This document shows, piece by piece, positions 45,589 through 54,633 of a stretch of DNA of 64,000 nt. The translations under genes and the position numbers were made by a program. Each line of letters opens with the position of its first letter. Position 1 is the first letter of the stretch. This DNA comes from Ruegeria sp. HKCCD4315 (GTDB lineage: Bacteria; Pseudomonadota; Alphaproteobacteria; Rhodobacterales; Rhodobacteraceae): positions 62,001 through 126,000 of the forward strand of contig NZ_WVRN01000002.1 of the NCBI RefSeq assembly GCF_013112245.1, in the 5' to 3' direction. The notes beneath the pieces were generated by a model, which was not told the DNA's origin, did no database searches, and worked only from the letters and a program-made list of their open reading frames with translations.

Positions 45589-46638
45589 TCAGGTCGGCTG
45601 AAAGCTCTGGAACGCGCAGATTGCGGCGTCGAGCGCGCTGTCGTCCACATCCCGGTGCAGAACCATACGGATCGCGGGGGATTGCCCACCGATCTTGATG
45701 CCCGATCCGGCCATGTGCGCGATCAGATGGGCGTGATCTTTGGGCTCGGGGCTCAGGAACACCATATTTGTTTGTGAGGTCACCTCACCTATTTCGGTTT
45801 CGCGCAACGCTTTAGCCAGTCGTGCCGCACGGACGTGGTCGCCGCCCAATTCCTGCACGTGGTGTTCCAGAGCATAGAGGCCGGCCGCCGCCAGCATTCC
45901 GGATTGCCGCATCGCGCCGCCGAGGATTTTTCGGTTGCGCCTGATCTGACCCATCATTTCCGAGGGGCCTACCAGAACTGACCCGGCCGGAGCGCCTAAC
46001 CCTTTGGAAAGACAGACTGACACCGTATCGAATGGGGCTGCTAATGTGGCCGCATCGCAGCCCAGAGCCGTAATGGCATTAAAGAGCCGTGCCCCGTCTA
46101 GATGCACGGCCAGACCTGCATCGCGCGCGACCTTGACGCCTGCGTCGATCCGGTCGAGTGGCACGACCCGGCCCCCGACGCTGTTTTCAAGGCTCAACAA
46201 ACGGCTGCGTGCATAATGAGGGTCATCGACCTTGATCGCCGCAACAATTTTGTCAGCGTCCACGCCTCCGTCATCCGAGACGGACACCGGGTTCATCGAA
46301 ACCCCGGCCAATACGGATACGCCCGCGGCCTCGTCGCAGTACAGGTGATAGCGGTCGCCGACGATCATCTCGTCGCCACGTTCGCAATGGGCCATAACAG
46401 CGGCCAGATTGCTTTGGGTGCCGGTGGGAAAGAAGACTGCGGCGTCCTTACCCAGTCGAGCGGCCAGCTCTTGCTCCAACCGAGCAACCGTTGAATCTTC
46501 GCCATAAACATCATCGCCCAGCGGCGCGGACATCATCGCCTCGCGCATTCTGGCGCTGGGTTGGGTCAGTGTATCACTGCGCAGATCGCAGATGCAGTTG
46601 GTTCCTGCATCTGCGGCAACATACCCGTAAAGGCTCAT
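45589..46638 (-). CDS. PLP-dependent threonine-aldolase-family enzyme
   Basis: A 349-residue fold-type I enzyme. LRSDTLTQPSARMREAM and the following DDVYGEDSTVARLE are the N-terminal signature, VFFPTGTQSNLAAVMAH binds PLP phosphate, VHLDGARLFNA holds the Asp, and SVCLSKGLGAPAGSVLVG holds the Schiff-base Lys. It cleaves beta-hydroxy-alpha-amino acids to glycine plus an aldehyde. The start overlaps the hydroxylase stop by ATGA, suggesting the two work in sequence: hydroxylation, then retro-aldol cleavage. Confidence 0.9.
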   Translation of the reverse strand: MSLYGYVAADAGTNCICDLRSDTLTQPSARMREAMMSAPLGDDVYGEDSTVARLEQELAARLGKDAAVFFPTGTQSNLAAVMAHCERGDEMIVGDRYHLYCDEAAGVSVLAGVSMNPVSVSDDGGVDADKIVAAIKVDDPHYARSRLLSLENSVGGRVVPLDRIDAGVKVARDAGLAVHLDGARLFNAITALGCDAATLAAPFDTVSVCLSKGLGAPAGSVLVGPSEMMGQIRRNRKILGGAMRQSGMLAAAGLYALEHHVQELGGDHVRAARLAKALRETEIGEVTSQTNMVFLSPEPKDHAHLIAHMAGSGIKIGGQSPAIRMVLHRDVDDSALDAAICAFQSFQPT

Positions 46639-47312
46639 TCCGTGACCTGATCGTAGGCTAATGCGGCAACGATATGTACGCGGTTCTTTTCGCCACCGTT
46701 CAGGGCGGTGTGATAGGCGCGGGTGTCGGTGAAGTAGACCGAGCCGTCAGCAGGCAGGTGAGTCACGTGATGGTTCACGATGAACAGTGAACCGGGGTTC
46801 GAGATCAGCGGAATATGCAGGCGCGGTTCCGGATCGCGGTGCCACGAGTTACAGTTGTACAGGCCTTTCGACAGAATGCGTGTGCGGCCAATGGGGAAGC
46901 GCTTGGACAGCTCTTCGTGCACATGCTCAAAATAAGTGCCTTTGAATTTTGGGTTGAATTCCGAGAAATCGATCTCGGGCACAAGATCTTCACGCGGCTC
47001 TTCGACATAGCGCTCATCAGCGCGCAGCCAGTAGCGGCCCGACAGGTCGTTCGGGGTCCATTCGGTCTGGCCGGGGCGCTGGGTCAGGGGCAGGGCAGCA
47101 AAACCCTGATCCTGCATTCCTCCCAAGAATTCTTCGCGCTTTAGGCATTCTTCCAACGCGCCCTGAAGTTTTTCGATATCGAATTTCAGGTCCAGCCGAG
47201 CAATTCCGGGGCCGGGAACAAAATCTGACACTGACCGATAGTCAGGCATGGTGGTCATGGCGTTCTGAATCAGATCTACATCGCTGTCTTTGATCTGGGG
47301 CATAAAGGTCAT
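46635..47312 (-). CDS. Fe(II)/2-oxoglutarate hydroxylase, aspartyl/asparaginyl-beta-hydroxylase-like
   Basis: A 225-residue protein. The jelly-roll core WHRDPEPRLHIPLISNPG holds the HxD iron ligands; HLPADGSVYFTDTRAYHTAL holds the distal His, and NRVHIV has the Arg expected for 2-oxoglutarate. It resembles the Asp/Asn beta-hydroxylase superfamily, whose small bacterial members also act on free amino acids. GGGAGAG stands seven bases before the ATG at 47312. It is coupled to an aldolase gene, so a beta-hydroxylated amino acid is the probable product. Substrate not known. Confidence 0.75.
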   Translation of the reverse strand: MTFMPQIKDSDVDLIQNAMTTMPDYRSVSDFVPGPGIARLDLKFDIEKLQGALEECLKREEFLGGMQDQGFAALPLTQRPGQTEWTPNDLSGRYWLRADERYVEEPREDLVPEIDFSEFNPKFKGTYFEHVHEELSKRFPIGRTRILSKGLYNCNSWHRDPEPRLHIPLISNPGSLFIVNHHVTHLPADGSVYFTDTRAYHTALNGGEKNRVHIVAALAYDQVTE

Positions 47313-47446
47313 AAGGGACTCTCCCATTCGCGCTGCGTTTGGGGAAACTTATTCGGAACGCGGCAATTTGAAAGTTGCAATCCCTCATGACTTGATAACA
47401 AAAACGCATCAACTTTCAGACCTGTCGGGGCGAAAATTCATTTAGG

Positions 47447-48352
47447 CTAGCCTGTGACCGCAGGATCGCAAGGCCGCATGTTTTCCAAGAACCAAGTTCG
47501 CATTCGTTCAATTCGGGCTACACCGATTTTCGTTTCCGGCGTCAGCAGAAAGTAAGCGCTGCTGGTGTTCGCTTCAAAAGGGTGCACTTTGACTAAACTT
47601 CCCTGATGCAGTTCTTTTTTGATTAAAATGTCGGGGATTATCGCGATGCCGTGTCCGGCCTTGGTCGCATCGATCAGCATTTCAAATTGACTGAATATTG
47701 GCCCTATAATCTTGCGTGGCAATTTCAGGTCCTGGTGCCGGAACCATATCTGCCAGGATAGTGGGCGTGTAGAATGTTGCAATATCCGGTGGTCCAATAG
47801 GGCATGCGGGTCTTCAACCGGTATTGGGAATTGGTCGGGGGCACCCACAGCGACAAGCGTTTCGGCCATTAACTTGTCGGCTCGGTACCCTTGCCAGCCC
47901 TCGTCGCCCTGCGCGATCGCCAGATCCACCAGGCTGGGATCAATCTCAGAGTTTTTAAGGTAAGTCACAAGATTGAGCACGTGACGGATTTTGTCGGCTT
48001 CAGGCCCCATAATGATCGGCATAAACCAACGGCTGCCCAAAGTGGGATAAACGCCGATGTTCAGGCTGCCTTCAGCACTGTCATGTGATCTGGTCTTGAG
48101 AATGGTTAACTCAAGTTCCTCAAGCAGCGGTGACAACTCGGCGAGTAGTGTCTTACCCGCCGCCGTAAGCTTGACCCGTTGTTTCGAGCGGATGAAAAGC
48201 GATTGCCCAACGAATGCCTCAAGCGTTTGAATCTGGCGGCTGATCGCACTTTGGGTCACGTTCATTTCTTCTGCCGCACGCGCAAACCCTTCGGTTTTAG
48301 CCGCTGCCTCGAAGCAAAGCATCGCAGTAATCGATGGAATTCGTCGACGCAT
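47447..48352 (-). CDS. LysR-family regulator
   Basis: A 301-residue LysR of the GcvA-like type. MRRRIPSITAMLCFEAAAKT, FARAAEEMNVTQSAISRQI and QTLEAFVGQSLFIR form the DNA-binding part. The ligand domain has LVDLAIAQGDEGWQG and GHGIAIIPDILI. ATG at 48352 is preferred; an in-frame TTG at 48376 lies within an inverted repeat. It lies upstream of, and in the same direction as, the hydroxylase/aldolase operon, which it probably controls. It resembles the broken LysR at 41374-42303 in type. Confidence 0.88.
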   Translation of the reverse strand: MRRRIPSITAMLCFEAAAKTEGFARAAEEMNVTQSAISRQIQTLEAFVGQSLFIRSKQRVKLTAAGKTLLAELSPLLEELELTILKTRSHDSAEGSLNIGVYPTLGSRWFMPIIMGPEADKIRHVLNLVTYLKNSEIDPSLVDLAIAQGDEGWQGYRADKLMAETLVAVGAPDQFPIPVEDPHALLDHRILQHSTRPLSWQIWFRHQDLKLPRKIIGPIFSQFEMLIDATKAGHGIAIIPDILIKKELHQGSLVKVHPFEANTSSAYFLLTPETKIGVARIERMRTWFLENMRPCDPAVTG

Positions 48353-48374
48353 TGAGAAGGCCGGTCCTATTTGC

Positions 48375-48390
48375 AAGCCTTGTAAGGCTT
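48375..48390. promoter_or_regulatory. Inverted repeat upstream of the LysR gene
   Basis: AAGCCTT (48375-48381) and AAGGCTT (48384-48390) are exact complements around GT, just upstream of the LysR start. TTGCA and TGCAA flank it loosely. It may be an autoregulatory LysR site. Confidence 0.45.
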
Positions 48391-48639
48391 AGTGCAAAAA
48401 AGTCACGATGTCACTTGGCTGGTGAGCTTCAGACGAAGATTGACCATGGCATACTGAACTCCCCTGCAATGTTTGGTACTCTGCGTGAATAGGGCTTCGC
48501 ATGAGCTTTGGCATCGAGCCGGTGCATCAAGACGATGTGAACACGCTCTTCAAAGATGCCCTGACCCAGATCATTGCGCTGGAAGAGGAGCCGAGGCCGT
48601 AGTAACCGCCCCGGTATCCAATTTCATGTGTTGACCTGA

Positions 48640-50562
48640 TCATTCCGCCGGCGTGTACCAAATCGGAGATGAATAGGCGCGCTCCTGATGCGTAAGTACT
48701 GCGTCTTCCGGAAGCTCAGCGCCTAATCGCAGCTTATCGTACAGCACCCAGCGCGGGGTCGGGATTTCGATGGCGCGAACGTAATAAAACGCCCTCTCAC
48801 TCGGATCAAAACCTGGGTCAGTCCAAACAGTCACAAGTTCGGCAGTGCCGATCGTGTTGGCCCAACTGGCAGTTTCCACATCGACCGTATTTCCAACTGC
48901 AGGGATCTTACCGTTGTCATCGGCAACTCGGTTGTCCGACCATGCAACGTCGTAAACCTTTTCTTGCATGGCTCCTTCTGAATCCAGCCACCCTTTGACC
49001 ACCTGCACGCGATCAAGGTTTGCACCAACCGGGTCGCGCAGTGCGGCAATCAGGAATGAGGGTGCACCATCACCCTCGCGAGGGCGAAGGTCTGACCCCA
49101 TTGGAACACCTTTGGTGTAGCCAACATTCGCAAGGAAACGGGTTTCAACATCCGCTTGATCGAAGTCCCACCCGCCAAAGAACCGAAGGCCAATACGTGG
49201 CCCAGTGGTCGCGTAGGTTTCACGCCGTTTGAATGCATCAAAGATCGCAGCGCGCGTGTTATCTGTAGCCCATACTGCGGTGTATCCGGAAGCAACAAGC
49301 AGGTCGCCGGGAATCTCTCCTAGATCATTGGCAATGAATGGATGTTGGATGCGCGAGGCCGAAGGCTCGACACTCACCGATTTCCCAAAGAAGTTATCCT
49401 CTTCAGCTGTGGCCAAAGAGGTATGGCTGTCCGTCGCGCCACCCATTCCGAACTTGTAGGGGTTCACGCCGAACTTTTCTTCCAGCATCAAACCACGTTT
49501 CAAGGCCTCTCGGGCGTATTCGCCAGCCAGCATGTCGTCAGTCTTTAGCTCGGTGATGTCCAGATTACCGACATCCCAGTTCTCGTAATCCGCAAATTCG
49601 TCGTCGGGGCTCAGGAAGGGGTGTGCTTCGCCGTCGCCCTTGATTTGAGTGACCTCATAATGGGGTTCCCATTTCGCGCGGGCTGCCACGTATTCCTCGT
49701 CGACCTTGCCGCCGTGATACGTGTCTTCGGTTGGGAACATCCATCCATTTGACAGATTGCCGTTATGTGCAAAAGCAACAGCGCGGCCCCCTGTCTTTTC
49801 CTGATACTCTTCTAGCCATGCGTAAAGGGATTTTGGATCCGTATCACCGTAAGGCGGCTGCGTGACTGGCGGTACCATTTGCAAGGCTCGGATTGGCCCA
49901 TCGCGCAGCATGACGTTCCGGTGCAGGTTGAAGCCCTTGGGCACCGATGTCCACTCGAACCCGATGAAAGCCGTGAAATTGCCGGGATCGTTGTGCTTCT
50001 CGGCGGCCAGCACAATGTGTTCCCAAGTGAAAGCAAAAGCGTCGGCACCGGGGCTGTAAGATTCTAACAGAACCTCGGGCAATGTCATTTGCGAGAAGTT
50101 GGTGATGATGTCGAAGGCGGTTTTCCCAGCCTCTTCACCACCTGCCTTGTAGCCCTCGTACCATTCCAATCCCTTTGGATCAGCCAATACGCCTGGCTTG
50201 CCCGCCTGAAGATCCGGCGCAAAACCCATCAGGTCGGTGTGATCCGTCAGTACCATCCAATCCAACGGACGGGCCAGCCTTACCGGTTGCCCGGTGGAAG
50301 AAATGACCTGCTCGCCTTTTGCGAAACGCCATGCTTCATCCGGCAGCAGAGTGTTTCCGAAAGCTCCTGCATCCAGCGAAAGCCCAGTGTGAAGATGCGT
50401 GTCGCCCCATAAGGGGCGTTCGGGAAAAGAGCGCTCGGCATATGGGGAATACGGTTGATCTGAAAATAATCCTTCCGCCGCTTCTTTGCTGGGAACCGCG
50501 TCGGCAAAGGCCGTCGTTGATGCCAGTAAAAGCGAGATAGAACATCCAAACGTACGAAGCAT
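48640..50562 (-). CDS. Exported DUF3604 (PHP-like) protein, copy 2
   Basis: A 640-residue paralogue of the 3350-5296 protein; roughly half of aligned positions look identical. The signal peptide starts [20 protein letters not shown]. The metal-site motifs [32 protein letters not shown] and [20 protein letters not shown] are all kept, as is the C-terminal [22 protein letters not shown] ending with [16 protein letters not shown] precedes the ATG. It stands alone, divergent from a GMC oxidoreductase. Function of the family is unestablished. Confidence 0.9.
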   Translation of the reverse strand: MLRTFGCSISLLLASTTAFADAVPSKEAAEGLFSDQPYSPYAERSFPERPLWGDTHLHTGLSLDAGAFGNTLLPDEAWRFAKGEQVISSTGQPVRLARPLDWMVLTDHTDLMGFAPDLQAGKPGVLADPKGLEWYEGYKAGGEEAGKTAFDIITNFSQMTLPEVLLESYSPGADAFAFTWEHIVLAAEKHNDPGNFTAFIGFEWTSVPKGFNLHRNVMLRDGPIRALQMVPPVTQPPYGDTDPKSLYAWLEEYQEKTGGRAVAFAHNGNLSNGWMFPTEDTYHGGKVDEEYVAARAKWEPHYEVTQIKGDGEAHPFLSPDDEFADYENWDVGNLDITELKTDDMLAGEYAREALKRGLMLEEKFGVNPYKFGMGGATDSHTSLATAEEDNFFGKSVSVEPSASRIQHPFIANDLGEIPGDLLVASGYTAVWATDNTRAAIFDAFKRRETYATTGPRIGLRFFGGWDFDQADVETRFLANVGYTKGVPMGSDLRPREGDGAPSFLIAALRDPVGANLDRVQVVKGWLDSEGAMQEKVYDVAWSDNRVADDNGKIPAVGNTVDVETASWANTIGTAELVTVWTDPGFDPSERAFYYVRAIEIPTPRWVLYDKLRLGAELPEDAVLTHQERAYSSPIWYTPAE

Positions 50563-51020
50563 TTTTGACCTCCCAAATCAAGATTGCCCGGTTGCGTCGT
50601 TAAATTGCACTGCAAGAAATCATATTCGTATCTCTCTATATCATATTGGTTTTCTTTTTTGCGGAAATAATCAGGCTGCGAGTTTTAGGACTGCGAGGCA
50701 CGCAGAAAACGCCAAGAAATTCGAACAGCTCTTGAACACGCGCAGTAGAAAACGGCCTGCGTACTGGCAGCCCGTCAGTTCTGTTTCAGACCTCTAAGGT
50801 TCTGGGCGATGTATCCGCTGAAGGTCCAAACCAGGCGATCAAGGCAGGTCCACAAAAGTTTCGTTCGATCATTCCAACAGGCAAAAGAAACTGCAGCGCA
50901 AGCAGGTGGCACCCTGTAAACTTTGAACTAAAAAACTGTACAGATGTCCAGAAAATGTGCTTCACTTTTTGCGCGTCACCCGGATTCGAAGCCGTGACGC
51001 TGAGATTTTGGGAGGAAATC
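50563..51020. other. Divergent promoter spacer (DUF3604 / GMC oxidoreductase)
   Basis: About 460 bases with no supported gene. It contains A/T-rich stretches near 50620-50670, and an 8-bp palindrome CTGTACAG at 50936-50943 just upstream of the GMC gene that could be a TetR-type half of an operator. Nothing else was recognised. Confidence 0.4.
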
Positions 51021-52742
51021 GTGAAGCAAGAAAAGCTTGGAAAACTGCAAAAATCCTTCAGTGCAGGGAACCTTTCGCGCCGCGCGTTTATGCGTCAGAG
51101 CGCCGCTTTGGGTGTGGCGGTCACTGCGCCATTGGCTTTGGGGGCGCGTCATGCCAAGGCACAATCCGCAGAAATCTACGACTACATTGTGATTGGAGCA
51201 GGGGCGGCTGGATGCGCATTGGCGGCGCGACTTTCCGAAGATGCAGACAAAACTGTGTTGGTGTTAGAGGCTGGTCCTGCGGATGAAAACCAGTTCATCC
51301 ATATTCCGGCAGCTTTCCCCAATCTTTTCCTGAGCGATCTTGATTGGGGCTACACCACGGTCCCGCAGGAACATTCAGACGGGAAGGTTTATTACAGCCC
51401 GCGCGGCAAGGTTTTTGGCGGATCCACTTCTATCAATGCGATGATCTATAAACGGGGCAATCCTGCCTGTTTTGATGATTGGGGCAAGGACAATCCGGGC
51501 TGGAGTTATGCAGATCTTCTTCCGATCTTCAAAAGGTCAGAAAACAATGAACGTGGCGCAGACGAAAACCACGGCGTTGGCGGCCCCTGGAACGTAGCGG
51601 ACCAGCGCGATCCGAATGTGCTGAGCCAGGCGATGGTAAAAGCGGCGCTCGAAGCGGGTTATGCCGAGCGTGCAGATTTCAATGAGGGCACGGAACAGGA
51701 AGGGTTTGGTCTGTATCAGGTCACCCAGCAAGGTGGTTTCCGCAATTCGACTGCAGGCGCGTTTCTGCACCCAGCGCTGGAGCGCGACAACATCGTGATC
51801 CAGGCCGAAGCGCATGTTCAGAACCTGATCATCGAAGATGATCGCTGTACGGGCGTACGTTTCAAAGTTGGTGATGAGATACTTGAAGCAAAAGCTGGTT
51901 CAGAAGTGATCCTGTCGGCAGGTGCCTATGGGTCACCGCAAATCTTGCTTCTGTCCGGTATTGGCCCCAAGGCCGAGTTAGAAGCGATCGGCATAAACGT
52001 TGTGCATGACCTGCCTGGTGTCGGTAAGAACCTGCAGGATCATTACATGGCACCAGTGGCTTACGAGTGTACTCAGCCGGTGACACTGGCCCATGCGACA
52101 GACGAAGCTCAAGGCGCTTTGCTGATGGAGAAGGGGATGGGTCTTTTGACCTCGAACATCGGTGAAGCCGGCGGCTATTTGACGGTTATGGATGATGCCC
52201 CTGCACCGGACCTTCAATTCCACTTCGCGCCCACTTGGTTCATTTCAGATGGTGCTGGAAACCCCAGCGATGGATCTGAAGGTTTCACATTGCTTCCGGG
52301 GGTTGTGGGAACCCGCTCTGTCGGCGAACTGACACTGGCTTCCAGCGATCCGACGGACAAACCCAACATCAATCCAAACGCATTTGCAGACGAGAAAGAC
52401 CTCGATGTAATGGTCGAAGGTGTGAAGATCGCTCGTAAGATATTGATGTCACCTGCAATGGATGAATTCCGCGGCGCAGAGCGCTTTCCTGGGGCTGCAG
52501 TGCAATCGGACGACGACATACGTGCCTGGATCCGAGGTAATGCACAGACGATCTATCACCCGGTGGGCACCTGCAAGATGGGCTCGGATGAAATGGCAGT
52601 TGTTGATGCCGAACTGAACGTGCACGGGATTTCCGGCCTGCGTGTTGCCGACGCCTCGATCATGCCGAAAATCACAAACGGCAATACCCAAGCGCCCTGT
52701 GTGATGATTGGTGAAAAAGCCTCGGATCTGCTCCGCGCATAA
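51021..52742 (+). CDS. Tat-exported GMC oxidoreductase (choline-dehydrogenase-like)
   Basis: A 573-residue flavoprotein. The N-terminal [20 protein letters not shown] is a twin-arginine signal, unusual because most GMC dehydrogenases are cytoplasmic or use other routes. FAD binding: [22 protein letters not shown] signatures: [18 protein letters not shown] and [19 protein letters not shown]; catalytic His region: [13 protein letters not shown] chose the GTG at 51021 because GGGAGG stands just before it; longer open sequence upstream has no site. Substrate is an alcohol of unknown type. A TetR gene follows. Confidence 0.88.
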   Translation: MKQEKLGKLQKSFSAGNLSRRAFMRQSAALGVAVTAPLALGARHAKAQSAEIYDYIVIGAGAAGCALAARLSEDADKTVLVLEAGPADENQFIHIPAAFPNLFLSDLDWGYTTVPQEHSDGKVYYSPRGKVFGGSTSINAMIYKRGNPACFDDWGKDNPGWSYADLLPIFKRSENNERGADENHGVGGPWNVADQRDPNVLSQAMVKAALEAGYAERADFNEGTEQEGFGLYQVTQQGGFRNSTAGAFLHPALERDNIVIQAEAHVQNLIIEDDRCTGVRFKVGDEILEAKAGSEVILSAGAYGSPQILLLSGIGPKAELEAIGINVVHDLPGVGKNLQDHYMAPVAYECTQPVTLAHATDEAQGALLMEKGMGLLTSNIGEAGGYLTVMDDAPAPDLQFHFAPTWFISDGAGNPSDGSEGFTLLPGVVGTRSVGELTLASSDPTDKPNINPNAFADEKDLDVMVEGVKIARKILMSPAMDEFRGAERFPGAAVQSDDDIRAWIRGNAQTIYHPVGTCKMGSDEMAVVDAELNVHGISGLRVADASIMPKITNGNTQAPCVMIGEKASDLLRA

Positions 52743-52750
52743 ACGGATTG

Positions 52751-52773
52751 GTCCACCCCTAGCGGGTGGGCCT
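52751..52773 (+). terminator. Hairpin between the GMC and TetR genes
   Basis: GGTCCACCC (52751-52759) pairs with GGGTGGGCC (52765-52773) around a 5-base loop, with one G-T wobble. It starts 8 bases after the GMC stop. There is no U-run, so termination may be partial and allow read-through into the TetR gene. Confidence 0.5.
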
Positions 52774-52802
52774 ATGCCACGGAACGGCCAAGTTGGTTTG
52801 GG

Positions 52803-53408
52803 ATGAATAAAGTGGAACCGATAAACAAGCTTGCGGACCGCAAAACCCATAAGGTCCGCAAACGCGATGCGAAAAAACGCGAGATAGCCGAAAGCGCGAT
52901 CAACGCGTTGAAAATCTATGGCTATGCGCGCACCACGCTGCGCGACATCGCCGCGCAATCAGATATGTCGCTGGGTAGCCTGCACTACTATTTTGAAGAC
53001 AAAGACGAATTGCTTGTTTTCTGTGTCCGTCAATACAAGCTCCACTTTGTGGAGTTGATGACCTCGGCCGTAGAAGGGATCGAAGCGCCGGACAAGGCGA
53101 TGAAAGCGTTTTGCCATGCTCTCGCCGAGACGATCCAGCAAGAGGCTGAACTGCACAGGCTTTGGTACGACATCCGCAACCAAGCCATGTTTGACGACAC
53201 TTTTGAGCCCGTCGTGACAGAAATCGAAGAGCTTTTGATCAGGATGATGGCACCTTTGGCAGTGGATCGGACAGATCAAGAGCGACTATATATGCGTCTG
53301 GACGGAGCGTTTCGGTTCCTGTTGCAGGGATACCTGAAAGGATCCCGGCCATCAGTCAAAGACATGCGATCCACATTTGTTTCTGTTGCCGCCGGTTCAG
53401 TATTCTGA
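52803..53408 (+). CDS. TetR-family regulator (BetI-like)
   Basis: A 201-residue regulator. The N-terminal helix-turn-helix reads EIAESAINALKIYGYARTTL, RDIAAQSDMSLGSLHYYFED and KDELLVFCVRQYK. The C-terminal ligand domain is like BetI/TetR_C types (LHRLWYDIRNQAMFDD). It precedes an RND efflux pair and follows a GMC oxidoreductase, and could control either or both. Confidence 0.88.
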   Translation: MNKVEPINKLADRKTHKVRKRDAKKREIAESAINALKIYGYARTTLRDIAAQSDMSLGSLHYYFEDKDELLVFCVRQYKLHFVELMTSAVEGIEAPDKAMKAFCHALAETIQQEAELHRLWYDIRNQAMFDDTFEPVVTEIEELLIRMMAPLAVDRTDQERLYMRLDGAFRFLLQGYLKGSRPSVKDMRSTFVSVAAGSVF

Positions 53409-53524
53409 AGCACGTGACATATTCCGGTTCGGCAATTCAGCCAAACCAGAATTCCGTTGCAGTGCCGCCTTCAGCCATCAATAGTATACTGGCAGCCATG
53501 TACTTGCGGATAAGCGAGCATCGG

Positions 53525-54625
53525 ATGAAAAAAACGGCCCAGTTACTTAGTGTTCTGATCGCCCTTGGATTGGTGGGTCCCGCAGCTGCGCAATCTGATC
53601 CACCGGCACCCAGCGTGGTGGTAGCTTCTGCAAAACTGGAGGAGCTGCAGAAGCAGGATAACTTCGTGGGTCGTGTGGTTGCTGATCAGAGTGTCGACCT
53701 TCAGGCCAGGGTGGAAGGCGTTCTGCTTGAGGTCAACTTTATCGAAGGGGGGGCAGTTACAAAGGGCGACGTTCTGTTCCGCATTGAGAAAAGGAAATAT
53801 GCGGCCAGTGTTGAAGGCGCGCAGGCTGCTTTGAAAAGTGCCCAGGCTTCTGCGCTCAGCGCCAAGACGGAACTCGACCGGCAGCAGAAGCTTTTTGAGA
53901 AAGGCGATGTTCCCCAGTCCGTTCTGGACACGGCCAAGGCGGCCTATGACGAGGGTCAGGCTTCGGTGGATGAAGCGCAGGCCAATTTGAAGATCGCACA
54001 GATCGCGCTGGACCTTACGGACATCATCAGCCCTTTGGACGGGCGGATCGGTTTGTCGGCGATTGATGCAGGGAATATCGTCAATACCGACAGCGGCGTT
54101 TTGGCGACCGTCACAAGTGTTGACCCCATTCTGGTTAGCTTTTTTGTCAGTGAGCCTGTATTGCTGCGCGAACGCCGCAATGGATCAATCTCCCCCCAAG
54201 GTATCAAGCTTGCGACGCGGATCACTTTGGCCGACGGTCAGGCCTACGAGACAGAAGGCAAGGTGACGTATGTGGGCGACAGTGTCAGTCAGGACACCGA
54301 TACTATTGAGTTGAGGGCCACATTCTCAAATCCCGATGGGTTTCTCATTCCTGGGCAGTTTGTCAACGTCACGCTCAGCGGGCCGGACGACTCCAGGGTG
54401 TTGACCGTGCCGCGCAATGCGGTTCAATTCGATAAGCAAGGCTACTTCGTGTTCTCTGTCGATAGCAAAGACACGGTTCATCGTATTGACATCGAAATTG
54501 GCACTCAGACGGCAACCAGAACCCAGGTAAAATCCGGCCTGAAGGACGGAGATCGCGTGGTCGTGCAGGGGTTGCAGAAAATTCATGACGGCCTTCTCGT
54601 GAAACCGGTCGATAGTCAGAGTTAG
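53525..54625 (+). CDS. RND efflux periplasmic adaptor (membrane fusion protein)
   Basis: A 366-residue adaptor. Signal peptide MKKTAQLLSVLIALGLVGPA. The barrel-sandwich/lipoyl halves are DLQARVEGVLLEVNFIEGGA and DIISPLDGRIGLSAIDAGNI around an alpha-hairpin rich in Ala, Gln and Lys. The beta-barrel ends with GFLIPGQFVNVTLSGPDDS, then KDGDRVVVQGLQKIHDG. It links the inner-membrane pump to an outer-membrane channel, which is not encoded here. The start at 53525 is chosen at the signal peptide; its ribosome site is weak. Confidence 0.88.
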   Translation: MKKTAQLLSVLIALGLVGPAAAQSDPPAPSVVVASAKLEELQKQDNFVGRVVADQSVDLQARVEGVLLEVNFIEGGAVTKGDVLFRIEKRKYAASVEGAQAALKSAQASALSAKTELDRQQKLFEKGDVPQSVLDTAKAAYDEGQASVDEAQANLKIAQIALDLTDIISPLDGRIGLSAIDAGNIVNTDSGVLATVTSVDPILVSFFVSEPVLLRERRNGSISPQGIKLATRITLADGQAYETEGKVTYVGDSVSQDTDTIELRATFSNPDGFLIPGQFVNVTLSGPDDSRVLTVPRNAVQFDKQGYFVFSVDSKDTVHRIDIEIGTQTATRTQVKSGLKDGDRVVVQGLQKIHDGLLVKPVDSQS

Positions 54626-54633
54626 GGCTTGGC

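Noticed and set aside
48501..48602. 33-codon frame MSFGIEPVHQDDVNTLFKDA with a plausible coding look
   Set aside because: It has no ribosome site and no recognised family. It could be the tail of a lost gene, but there is not enough to call it.
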